The position numbers and the translations under genes are program-made. From Skeletonema tropicum (Eukaryota; Bacillariophyta; Thalassiosirophyceae; Thalassiosirales; Thalassiosiraceae): 64,000 bases of DNA. The stretch's first letter is position 1. Each line of letters begins with the position of its first letter. Of the stretch, positions 9,482 to 18,780 are shown in pieces. The notes below the pieces were generated by a model, which searched no databases, was not told where the DNA came from, and worked only from the letters and a program-made list of their open reading frames with translations. The stretch is taken from contig CM074140.1 in the NCBI GenBank assembly GCA_037178625.1, positions 1,488,001-1,552,000 of the forward strand. Direction: 5' to 3'.

Positions 9482-12115
9482 CTACCGAAAACCCTGCGCA
9501 GCATTTGCACGTGCAGCATTGACGAGATTCACTGAGTGTTCATCCGAAACCCTCTTCTCAAGTTCAGAGAGGATGGAGTTCAAGTTTGCCATACGTTGAG
9601 CGTGTCCACCGTCGTCACCAGGAGGGACAGTAAGAGCGGACACGCTATCACTACCAGAACGCCGGGAGGCAACAAGGGCAGCAAAGTGTTCCTTGTTCCT
9701 GACCACCAAAGGATGACTAGGGTTCACATCAAACATATTGAATCCGGACTTGTCAGCGCTCCATTTGTCGTGGTACTTGGTTGAGTGATCCTTGACGTAG
9801 CACTGACAATGCTTACAGTAGGCCATGCAGAAACCGTCAACCATCTTCTGTTGGGGCTGAGTAGCAGCGGCACGTTCGGGGATCTCGACCCCAAATTCAC
9901 CCCTCTTCGCCAGCTCGATATTACGATCGATACGTTCCTGATTGAGCGTCTTCTTGCATTTCTTTACCGAACAACCAGGCTGCTCACAATTATAGCAAGG
10001 CCTTGAACGCCTATTTCTACCACCGCGGGGAGGTCCACCACCACCAGGTACACCACTCCTTCTACCAGACAAATTATTGAAACGATTGTCCTGAGTAGCA
10101 GGGACATCAGCAAACCGCTTTCCACCTGCTGTCTGATCGGCATAAGCATCCATAATTGTGTCCACGATAGCAACAGATTTGTCGTAGATGGACTGCTGAG
10201 ACTGATTTAGAGCATCGTAAATCTTCAAACTGAGGCGAGCTTCATCAGCTTCAACGCAGTTCTTGTCAGCGATTTTGCTAAGGAACTTATTCCTGCTCAA
10301 GCTGGCTCCTTTCCATAAGTTATTTGGGGTGTCCTGCTCAAGCCTGCCTGCGCCATAAAGAAGACTAAGTGCATTCTTCAACTGTTTACCACCGATAAAG
10401 AGATTTCCATTTACCAGAGCCGGGCCTTTAGTAGACCACAACTTGATGAACTGAACAAGGGACGTAGAAACTCCAGGGGTTTGCCGAAGTACGGTGTGCA
10501 GGAGAAGCCACAAATAAGTAAGACCACCTTTCTTGGAAGCGGGCAGCTCTCTGAATTCCTTGTCGATGAGTTGCTTAAGCGAGCTGGTACAGGAATTGTA
10601 GAGAAACCGATACATCAAGTTACTGCTCTGATTGTCAGCAGCACAGACGAAGACTGAGGTGTTAATAAGTGCTTGCATAACACACACATCCTCAAACCGA
10701 AGCCATTGCCACTCCCACAGAAGATTTTGCGATTGCTGTAGGTCCAGAATCTCACTAATTGGTTTGGACAGATCTGGGTCGCTTGATTTGGAGGGGCTGA
10801 TGTCCAGAATCTCTAGCATATCGTACTTGGTGAAGTGCGTGAAGGTTTGGGCGATCAGGTCGAAGTATTTGGTGGCAGACACCTGCACGTGAACATTCTT
10901 AACGTTGTCACCAGCTTCTGACTTGTCGGACAAGAGCGAATCCTTACTGCTAACACCGAACTTTTCGTCCAACCCACCACGGATTTTCTCCAGAATCTTC
11001 AGTTGGTCGTAGTTCGTGACATCAAGCTTGAGACGTTCTTCTTTAGATATGACAACCTCGACGTCAGTGGCACTTGGACCGGGAGCACTCCTCACAGGGG
11101 TATCATAAAATATAGCACTTCTTTCTCCTTCTGGAGGGTTCACTGGGACTGGAACCGGAGCTGGCGCGGCAGTTACATTTGTATCACTGTGCGAAGCAGC
11201 AGAAGGGCCAACGGGTACAGAACCAGACGGGATAGTATGTCCAGCGGTAGATACCGGTAGGCAAGTACCAACAAAACCCGCAGAGGTAGAGCTCGATGTA
11301 ACAGGCACAGCAACAGGTCCTGAAGGTAAGACTGGAGGCACATAAGTCAATGGTGGTCCACCAAGACCTGGAAGGGTAGCCGTCGAAGCGAAAGAGGTGG
11401 GATCATAGTGTATGACCGAAGGATAGGAACACGGCTGAACCACATCATTGTGGCTACTTGCCACAGGAACAACCACAGAGGTACCATTTCCTCCGCCAGA
11501 CACAGAAACACCATCTCCTCCTCCAGACACAGGGGAACCATCCACAGCAGCAGCCGGGGAAACTTCAGAAACACCAGAGGCAGAGCCATCCAACAATGAG
11601 AGCCTGAGATCAGCAATCTTAACCACGGCCTTATCACGCGCATCTTTAGTCATCGGAGTATTATTGATTTCCAACTCGACCTTATCGAGTAGAGCAGCAA
11701 GACCCGCCGCAGCCGCACCATCATCGAAAGTAGTGGGCGCAGCAGAGGTCGAGTGACTACCGGAGGCAACAGGGGACAGAATGTCTCTGAGGTCTCCGAG
11801 ATGCCTAGCCTCTAGGCTAGACGGGCTGCTGGCAACAACACCAGCAGGGGCTTCATCGAGCCACGAGGGGTTACTGACGTCTTCGCCAGTAGGGCCAGCA
11901 ATACTGCCAGCAGAGCTTCCGGGAGGATTACCATCTCGAAGCCACAACAGATCACCGTACCAATCTCGAGAAGCCTGAACAGACAAGGGCACTTGAGTAC
12001 GAGGAGGGGCGGTGGTCTCCTCACTGCGAGGAGTTACGGACTCCACACTTGAGACATCACTCACGATAGTTGGCGCCAACGGAGGGTCTAAGGGAGTCAT
12101 AAAAGGCGACTGCAT
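9482..12115 (-). CDS. Copia Gag, unusually long
   Basis: The ORF is 877 aa, starts at ATG and ends at TAG just before pol. The first 350 residues are rich in Pro, Ser, Val and Thr. A helical capsid-like region follows. Near the C-terminus lies a zinc knuckle with four cysteines (CYNCEQPGCSVKKC), where the usual His of a CCHC box is replaced by Cys, followed by a second Cys/His cluster (YCKHC...HSTKYH) resembling a C2H2 finger. Gag proteins of copia elements are usually much shorter, so the N-terminal extension is notable. The last codons contain the GGGTTTT slippery heptamer. Confidence 0.88.
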   Translation of the reverse strand: MQSPFMTPLDPPLAPTIVSDVSSVESVTPRSEETTAPPRTQVPLSVQASRDWYGDLLWLRDGNPPGSSAGSIAGPTGEDVSNPSWLDEAPAGVVASSPSSLEARHLGDLRDILSPVASGSHSTSAAPTTFDDGAAAAGLAALLDKVELEINNTPMTKDARDKAVVKIADLRLSLLDGSASGVSEVSPAAAVDGSPVSGGGDGVSVSGGGNGTSVVVPVASSHNDVVQPCSYPSVIHYDPTSFASTATLPGLGGPPLTYVPPVLPSGPVAVPVTSSSTSAGFVGTCLPVSTAGHTIPSGSVPVGPSAASHSDTNVTAAPAPVPVPVNPPEGERSAIFYDTPVRSAPGPSATDVEVVISKEERLKLDVTNYDQLKILEKIRGGLDEKFGVSSKDSLLSDKSEAGDNVKNVHVQVSATKYFDLIAQTFTHFTKYDMLEILDISPSKSSDPDLSKPISEILDLQQSQNLLWEWQWLRFEDVCVMQALINTSVFVCAADNQSSNLMYRFLYNSCTSSLKQLIDKEFRELPASKKGGLTYLWLLLHTVLRQTPGVSTSLVQFIKLWSTKGPALVNGNLFIGGKQLKNALSLLYGAGRLEQDTPNNLWKGASLSRNKFLSKIADKNCVEADEARLSLKIYDALNQSQQSIYDKSVAIVDTIMDAYADQTAGGKRFADVPATQDNRFNNLSGRRSGVPGGGGPPRGGRNRRSRPCYNCEQPGCSVKKCKKTLNQERIDRNIELAKRGEFGVEIPERAAATQPQQKMVDGFCMAYCKHCQCYVKDHSTKYHDKWSADKSGFNMFDVNPSHPLVVRNKEHFAALVASRRSGSDSVSALTVPPGDDGGHAQRMANLNSILSELEKRVSDEHSVNLVNAARANAAQGFR
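9488..9494 (-). promoter_or_regulatory. Putative -1 ribosomal frameshift site (G GGT TTT)
   Basis: On the minus strand GGGTTTT lies two codons before the gag TAG (codons GGT TTT CGG TAG). In gag phase it reads G GGT TTT, matching the X XXY YYZ pattern for -1 slippage. A one-base backward slip enters the pol frame (GGG TTT TCG GTA GGG TGG ATT) without a stop. No strong downstream hairpin or pseudoknot was evident by eye; a short AGGGT/ACCCT pairing is possible. Confidence 0.75.
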
Positions 12116-12289
12116 TGTTAACGGTGCAGAGGCGAATCTACTTACTTATATGCTTTTGACACAATGGAATCTAGCGGGTGGCTTTTGACGCAATGGAATC
12201 TAGCCGGCACAACTGAACTTGACGATGATGAATCCTTCAGGGGCCAATGTACTCCGAACGAGGTGTAGCTAGCACGCAAACTTCGGAGG
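12116..12289 (-). other. Gag-proximal leader of the copia element
   Basis: This untranslated stretch lies between the gag ATG and the inverted LTR. It carries two near-identical copies of a motif (GCTTTTGACRCAATGGAATC) about 32 bp apart. No primer-binding site adjoins the LTR on this side, which shows that the LTR does not sit in its normal orientation here. Confidence 0.7.
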
Positions 12290-12692
12290 TGTGATGGATA
12301 GCCGTCTTAGATGGCAATCCCCAATTGTATGGAAAAGAACTTTAGTTTAGGTTTAGTTTAGGTAGTTCCACGTCAAGGAATACCGCTTGTGAATGATGTT
12401 AGGATGTCAGAATCAGTCATCTGACACATCTAATCTTAGGGTTGACATCCGGGTCTTCCCAGGTGTCAAGGCTCTCGTGAAGCTTTGTTTTGGCAGAGCA
12501 TCCTCATGAAGAGCATATAGTAGTATAATAGAAAATAATCAATCAAGTAAAACAGAAGTCTACAGTCCAATCGAATTGATTCAACGCCCTACATCTCCTT
12601 TTATCTATTGGTGTTTGAGTTCTACAACCACTCAGACACCTCCATCGACGGTTACGCTAACGTCTCCCTCATCAACTAAGTGAACTATTACA
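12290..12692 (+). repeat. Upstream LTR of the copia element, inverted
   Basis: The repeat is 403 bp and reads TGTGATGG...CTATTACA on the plus strand, opposite to the 3' LTR at 3966-4368. Its outer edge is followed directly by the primer-binding site, so LTR plus leader form one block flipped relative to gag-pol. The LTR end next to gag is exact to the terminal TG. Confidence 0.93.
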
Positions 12693-12708
12693 GGTTATGA
12701 GCCCAACG
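12693..12708 (+). other. Primer-binding site, half-tRNA-iMet type
   Basis: GGTTATGAGCCCAACG directly abuts the terminal CA of the LTR. Its reverse complement, CGTTGGGCTCATAACC, is the anticodon stem-loop of a tRNA-Met with CAU anticodon. Drosophila copia is known to prime from an internal fragment of initiator tRNA-Met at a similar site; that this element does the same is inferred. Confidence 0.82.
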
Positions 12709-12857
12709 TTTCTCTGCGTAGCGGTCTTTCCTCGTTTTAAAGTTCTTTGTTGCCTCAACGGCAACACCCTCCATCGACTTCTCTCCGTTGTTTGGTCGGC
12801 TTGATCACCCGCCTCCTTCGTTGGTAGTCACCCTAAGTTTTCACCCAGTTAAGTTTT
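12709..12857 (+). other. Inverted leader fragment of the copia element
   Basis: This is about 149 bp downstream of the primer-binding site, in the same inverted orientation. It ends where left-arm DNA resumes (CTTTCACAACG, matching the right arm near 25910). It has no coding content. Confidence 0.75.
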
Positions 12858-13133
12858 GAACATTCTTTCACAACGAAGACGGAACCAACGATACGAATGG
12901 CACGACATGATCCCAATGGACAAATGACTGTGAGATCGGGCGGTGATTTGACGTTTTGATCTCACTAGATGCCATTTTAAACGAAAATTGGCCAATTAAC
13001 TAGGCGTTTGTTAGTGTAGCCGGTACAGAAGTATGTGAAATGGTGCACTCTAATTGAGGTGCTATGATGACGCCCTGTCACCTCCTGTCACCATACTTTG
13101 AGTATTAGACAATATGTATTAGAATTTTCAGTA

Positions 13134-14429
13134 ATGGAAGCATTCGCTGACGAAGAAGAGGAGTTTTTGCCAGATGTTGCCTATGGACAGGAGTTACTGG
13201 AAGACGATAATAATGAAAAAGTGCTGCCTCATGTGAGAGATAGAGCAGGCAAAGAATCTGATATGATGATACGAAGGCTTTGATGATGAATTTGAAGATG
13301 AAGACGAAGATCTTATTGTAATAGTCAAGTAGCATACTATTAGCCTGTGTCACTTATGAAGCGATATGAACCCAACTCAGTCCGTCGTAGGAAATATGTG
13401 CCAATGAGGAGATAGATGTCTTGCATCAGCTGTACGATGATGACGACGGTAACACTAGCGATGGTGAAGATCCCAAAGAAATGACTGCAGCTGACTTCTT
13501 TGGAAAGCCGGATACAAAACTTATCAAGAGGTACAAGGAACAACAGAAAGCTGGCAGCAAGGGTAAGAGCAGCAGCAAGAGCAAGTCAAACGACATGAAA
13601 TTTGACGACGAAGATTCTTGGAATGATATCGATATTACAGAAGATGGGTTGGATTGGAAGGATGGTGGCGAAGAAGAAGACGAGATGGAAAGCGACGGTG
13701 ACGATGCCGAAGGAGGAGCTTCTGATGAAGATGATGGTGAAGATTCCGAGGGCGACATGGAAGAGGAGGAGGAACAAGATGATGAACAAAACATGAAGCT
13801 GTCGAGTCATGATATCAAATCAAAGAAGCTCGAGGAGCAAATACTTCATCTTGAAGAAGACATGATGGCTGAGAAGCCATGGACAATGCTTGGAGAAGCG
13901 AAAGGTACCAATCGCCCCTCCGACTCTTTGCTTGATTCCACTCCTGAATTCGAGGTTGCTTTCAAACCTCCCCCTATCATTACTGCTGGGCACACAGCTG
14001 ACATTGAGGAGATAATAAAGAAGAGGATTATTGAAGAAGATTGGGATAGATGACGTTGTTCCACGCGAGTTACCCGATATCGGCGCCAACAAACGAGGCG
14101 GAGATGTCTCGCCCGAAGTCAGTCAAGAGAAATCAAAGCTTGGATTGGGTGAATTGTATGAGCGTGAATTTCTTAAGAAGTCGATAGGCTTAGACAAGGA
14201 CGCTCACGAGAAGGAAACCGAGGAAGACGCAGCTAAGGAGGAAATGAAGAAATTGTTCGCCGACTTGTGTTCTCATCTAAACGCATTGTCCAATTACCAC
14301 TTTGCTGCCCGCCCTGTTGCCGATGAGGCCAATGTACAGAACCGTGAGGATGTACCCGCGATCGCTATTGAAGAGGTTCTACCAGTGCACATGAGCAAGA
14401 GTAGAGGAGTGGCACCAGAAGAAGTATAG
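13134..14429 (+). pseudogene. MPP10: MPP10 (U3 snoRNP protein) pseudogene, left arm
   Basis: MPP10 is a component of the U3 small nucleolar RNP in the small-subunit processome, needed for 18S rRNA maturation. Seen here: an acidic N-terminus (from ATG at 13134), a DFFGKP motif, a long Asp/Glu-rich stretch, a conserved block KPWTMLGEAKG...RPSDSLL, and a C-terminal segment with KLGLGELYEREF and LCSHLNALSNYHF. The reading frame is broken by a shift between 13380 and 13430, and by a 4-bp insertion near 14044 that separates the EEDWD and DDVVPREL blocks. The end is cut after APEEV, well short of the basic tail normal for the family. A 36-bp insertion adds another break. The right arm has the same breaks except the insertion. 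Confidence 0.9.
13317..13352. mobile_element. 36-bp TG...CA insertion with 5-bp target duplication
   Basis: The left MPP10 copy has 36 extra bases that start TGTAATAG and end TGTGTCA, flanked by CTTAT on both sides (13312-13316 and 13353-13357). The right arm has a single CTTAT and an uninterrupted acidic reading frame. TG...CA ends and a 5-bp duplication are marks of integrase insertion, and the first eight bases equal one terminus of the local copia LTR. It may be a drastically deleted LTR-end product (inference). Confidence 0.6.
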
Positions 14430-14628
14430 CTGAACGGTGAGCGATAAATCCAATTTGTAGCAGCGTTAGGATAATTATAGATCTAAGTCTAAGTGTGGTA
14501 ATGCTAGTATATAGAGGTCACTCACTCACTATGTTTATATTCTTTAAGACCATCTACACATCTAACATTTTGACCGATCGACACCCCTACTTACCCACCT
14601 AACATTACATTCCATTCGTACGAACCGA
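14430..14628. other. Segment between the MPP10 pseudogene and ORF fragments
   Basis: It is AT-rich and noncoding in all frames I inspected, and mirrored at 24189-24387. It probably represents 3' flanking DNA of one of the captured fragments. Confidence 0.4.
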
Positions 14629-15147
14629 TCAACAAGGACCTCGTGACGGCAGGGGTGCTCTTGTCTGTCTTCTTTGCTTTGCGGCAGAATGCCTGGGTGG
14701 AATCGGGTGGTACACAACTTGTTTCTTTTTCCTCCCGGGGGTCAAAAATTCGTCCATCTTGGATTCCATTTCGTTCACCTTGTTTCGGAGCTGCTGGATT
14801 TCGACGGTATCTTCAGCCCGACTCTGCTGAAGTTGACGCATGTCGCCTTCTAGGCGCTTGTGACCCTCTATGCCCTCCTCACGCTCCTGGGTTATTGCGG
14901 CTTTGCGCACTTCACGCTCCTGGATTAATGCCGTAGTAAGTCGATCAATATTGTTACTTCCAATCTTCATGGCCGTAACAAGTTGAGCAATGTCTTCTTT
15001 GTTTTGAGTCGAGGCTGGAGTTGCCAAACCACCGAACAGATTGATCAGATTGAGCTGTTCGGTGCTGGAGTGGGTTTGGGTTTGGGACTGCATGGAAGGA
15101 GTAGGAGTGGCAGCCGTAGCCGTAGCAAATGCGACAGAAGGCGGCAC
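14629..15147 (-). pseudogene. Coiled-coil ORF fragment, left arm
   Basis: The 172-aa frame opens with GTG, not ATG. It has a Thr/Ala/Gln-rich start, a helical heptad-like middle (ALIQEREVRKAAITQERE, QQLRNKVNEMESKMDEF) and a basic Arg/Lys-rich end. The right-arm copy at 23670-24188 is identical in translation. The family is not recognised. The lack of an ATG, together with the upstream ORF stopping 14 bp before it, suggests two exons or a frameshift within one captured gene. Confidence 0.5.
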
Positions 15148-15160
15148 ACCACCAGCACGA

Positions 15161-15556
15161 TCAGTCCTTGTTTCTATCCATCATTTTCTTGAATAGCCGC
15201 CTTTTATCCTTTCGTTTAAATGGCCTCATTTCTTCATCAAGATCAACTTCGTTAGAGAATTTACCAGTCTTTATGGCGAAATCTTTTGCAGAGCGATCGT
15301 AAATCTTCACATACTTCTCCTTCGTCGTCAAGCCCTCAAACTCTTCGTCATTAGGATTTGCCTTGACATAGTCATCCACTCCTTTATCCATGCGACGCGA
15401 CAGGTCCGACCTTGGCATGGTGCTTTGTGTTGGTTTTTTATTCAAAGCACGAAAGGAATACCGTGATGTGAGGCAAAGATTCTTGTCCAAAAAAGTGTCG
15501 ACTGTAGGAATTGGTTTGGCTCTGTCATTCATCTGATCAGAGTGTGCAATCATCAA
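15161..15556 (-). pseudogene. Unidentified basic ORF fragment, left arm
   Basis: The 131-aa frame begins with ATG. It is hydrophilic and rich in Lys and Asp (LTTKEKYVKIYDRSAKDF, KRKDKRRLFKKMMDRNKD). It ends 14 bp before the coiled-coil ORF. The translated copy in the right arm (23261-23656) is identical. No domain is recognised; the pair may be pieces of one host gene. Confidence 0.5.
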
Positions 15557-15615
15557 ATTCTTCTTCTTGCAAGAGAAAGAAGGCAGTTGTCACATCAGTA
15601 TCATCACTATATAGT

Positions 15616-15955
15616 CGGCGGTGATACTACACAAGCTCATTTGTACTGCTCAGACGACTAGCGTCCGTAGAAGCGATGCTACAACCTCGTGGCTGATGTG
15701 AGAGGTCCAGTGTGGGCTGTCTAGCAGCACCCAATGGCACCCAACGGCACGCAATGGTATCTATCGTCGTCAGAATGGGCATGAGACGCTTCTAGGTGCC
15801 CATTATAGTCGGCGGTGATACTACACAAGCTCATTTGTACTGCTCAGACGACTAGCGTCCGTAGAAGCGATGCTACAACCTCGTAGCTTATGTGAGAGGT
15901 CCAGTGTGGGCTGGCCAACAGCACCCAATGGCACCCAACGGCACCCAACGTTACC
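15616..15955 (+). repeat. Inner satellite block, left arm
   Basis: Two units of the window's satellite, in the same orientation as the outer left array, close the left arm. The block ends at CACCCAACG beside the central spacer. Confidence 0.93.
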
Positions 15956-17099
15956 TCATATCGTTTCGATCGTAAAGAGTGTAATCTGCTGAAATGGCAA
16001 GCAATGCGGAAGCAATAGATTTTAAGCTAATAATAGCAACACAGACAAATCTGCTGCCGAACTCATCGCCTGCCGTTGTCTTGCAGTGTGAATTGGCGTT
16101 CGAAAATCAAATCAAAGAAACCTGTGACTAACTTCAGCTGCATGTGTCTTCGTACTGCTTTATCTCTTCTTCGTTTTTACTCGCACACCGTGCATTCTAG
16201 TCGTCTTCTCTTTCTGTTGTCCTTTTCCATGACGGCACCTAGGAAGACTCTTGCAATCCCCAACGTCTCCCGTTACTGGTTATGGGGGCACTTATGTTAT
16301 GCTCTGTCTTGACAACAAAGCTTTGCTTCTGGTAGTCAGGCCTGATGCGAACGTCAATCTCGTCCCAGCTAAATCTCCCTTGGTAATCAGGTCGCTTAAA
16401 AGGGATAAATAAGTATGCCCCCGTCCTACAATATTCTTCGCTGCGCCTCCTTACTTCTATGGATGTTGGAAAATTCCGCCGCTTTCCGCGCTATGGCCTT
16501 TCGCGCAGCTTGCGAAGTATGTCGTGCGATACCTTCGGTCACAGTCTAGCAATGCATTGCTCATCACTTCGCTTCTTTTACTCAAATGACAGCTCATATG
16601 ATAAAGATATAATTGCTTCAGCACATGTTCGTCAACACTTAGCATAGATAATGTCGCCTCTTGAAGGCCCACCAGACGTACTTGAAATTTTCTGTTACAT
16701 CAAGCTTACGTTGACATTTGGAAACTTCGATCTATGAGCGGATTTGTTGTTATGCGCTGTTGGGGGCCTATCGCTTGGAAATCTCTCCGTCAAGACAGAT
16801 GCATTTGCAGTCGGTCAGCATGTGAAGCTGAAATAGACGGACGAAGGTATCAAAGAGGTATTGTCCCTTTATTCGTGCTCGTTGCTCTGATAGTGAAAGC
16901 TGTACTTGACAAAGCTCTTCGGGGAAAAGAGACTGAAGTAGCATCTATTGCATAAAACAGAGCCTCATATGAGGGATCGGATTATTTGCTGAATAATTGA
17001 TAATATTGGCACTTGTCAAAAGTCCTTTTTTGAAGGAAATATGGACGGTATCGTGTCCGAGACCAAACAGAACACACTCAGCCGAATATTGGCTCCTTC

Positions 17100-18780
17100 A
17101 CTGTGGTCATTCCTATCATCGGTAGCATTATTGACGGGTAGCTTCTGGTGATTCAAGTTACTTAGCAGAGGGACACAGTCGCTGCTATTCTCCGTTTAGA
17201 AGAGGACGTTGTCGCTGCTATGCTCGGATTGAGTTATCGATCACCTTGGGGAGGGATCGTGGACTACAGAATCGTTTGCTTTGGTGACTCTGGCCATTGG
17301 TAGTGTTGTGACTCTGGCCATTGGTATGACTCTGGCTGTTGGCAGCGTACTGATGAAAGGATAGCTTCTGGTGATTCTAAAACTTAGCATAGGGACACAG
17401 TCGCTGCTATTCTCCGTTGAGCTTCGGTTGACGGCTCTGCTTGGATTGAGTTATCGATCACCTCGGGGAGGGATTGTGGACTACAGAATCTTGCTGCTGT
17501 GACTCTGGCCATTGGTAGCATACTGATGAAAGGATAGCTTCTGGTGATTCAAGTTACTTAGCAGAGGGACGAAGTCGCTGCTATATTTCCCTTCTAGTTG
17601 GATCTCCTATTATTGTAGAGACCTTGCGAGGGGCCTTCCCGGTTTAGTTGGATTATCCTATGGGAGGGATCCGGCGAGGGGCTGTCTTGCTGTTGCGATA
17701 TTATCTTTAGTCAAATGAATGATGATTGGATAGCTTATGGTTGAATATTGTTTGTTGCACTTGCCACTAATATGCTTGATATGTTGCGATTGCCATCTTT
17801 TCTTTGTCTGATTGGATCTATTACGATTGTAGGATCCGGCGGATGGCTCCTCTTGCTCTTGCCATTGCCATCTTTCCTTTGATAGTCGGATCTCTTGCGA
17901 TTGTAAGGAGGATCCGGCGTATGGCTTCTTTTGCCGTGGCTATCACTCCTTTGATTGCACAAATAATACGAATAGGATAGCTTCTGGTTACATCGCTTTA
18001 TGGTGTCACTTGCTAATACGAGGCACCTCGTGACTCGCCTCTTCGTACTTATGTGGACATGGTAGCCTCTTGGCGCTTTGATTAGTGGTGCTCTATTGCA
18101 GCTATGTCTGGCGACTCCTGGTCTTTTCTTGTTGATATAAACACTACTTGCTTCCATTCCAACGAATCAGGATGAGTCCTTAGATTGACTGCAATCAATC
18201 GGACAGGATAGCTTCCCATTCTTTGAGCTTTGGTCAGTGATGTAATCGTCATTATGCCTACAGACTTCTTGCCGATGTATTATTACTGGCTTCCTTACTG
18301 TTGCGATGACTTCTTAAGATAGATAATCGATCGGATAGGAGCTTAGCATCACTTTGTTGAAGGTGCTGCTCCATTGCCGCTAGGCGTCACATTAGGATTC
18401 CGGTTTCAACAAACACTACAATTACAGAGATGTGCGATCGTCATCTTGAAGAGTTGTCGGATTTTATCCATGACTTAATTCAGCCGACACATTATTGGCG
18501 TGCTTATTGTTACATCTCGATTGAATGTTATCAGTGATAGGCTAGCTTCTTGGCGCATCTGGTTAGTGCTGCTACTTATGCCTATAAGGTCTCTCGAAAA
18601 CTTGACCACCTTCGTCTTTTGTCAAGCCGACACACTGATATTAATGGCAACTTTTTGCTCTTGTCATCAGATCCGGGATGAGATCCTATGATTAGTACTG
18701 ACTTTATTTTGCCTCTCCAGCGTCGTTTGGTGATTAGTGCAATAGTACAGCCACATTGTGGAAACAATGGTTTCTAGAAT
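17100..18780. repeat. Degenerate tandem repeat field
   Basis: Copies of a GGATAGCTTCTGGTGATTC-like core recur at about 17137, 17357, 17530, 17725, 17970, 18205, 18330 and 18540, at irregular spacing of about 120-245 bp. Companion motifs are TTAGCAGAGGGAC, GTCGCTGCTAT and GGAGGGATC. The first three copies are close; later ones are badly decayed. It looks like an old minisatellite unrelated to the arm satellite. Confidence 0.7.

Larger units (their letters stand above)
3966..12857 (-). mobile_element. Ty1/copia LTR retrotransposon with inverted 5' end
   Basis: The element has 403-bp terminal repeats bounded by TG...CA, a gag ORF, a pol ORF in the copia order protease-integrase-reverse transcriptase-RNase H, a purine-rich tract next to the downstream LTR, and a primer-binding site. 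The LTRs differ at one base (4149 against its partner), so insertion was recent. The upstream LTR, primer site and leader (12290-12857) are flipped relative to gag-pol. The right arm of the large inverted repeat gives the uninterrupted target near 25915: left flank TTCTTATCGC and right flank CTTTCACAACG are contiguous there except for about six bases missing in the filled arm. No target-site duplication is seen. Coding regions look intact. Confidence 0.93.

Noticed and set aside
3966..12692. DNA transposon with 403-bp terminal inverted repeats
   Set aside because: The inverted repeats are LTRs: they have TG...CA ends, a primer-binding site and polypurine tract adjoin them, and the interior encodes copia Gag-Pol.
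13426..13794. Serine-rich minus ORFs over the MPP10 acidic stretch
   Set aside because: Ser-rich translation is the expected antisense of Asp/Glu codons; it is not a gene.
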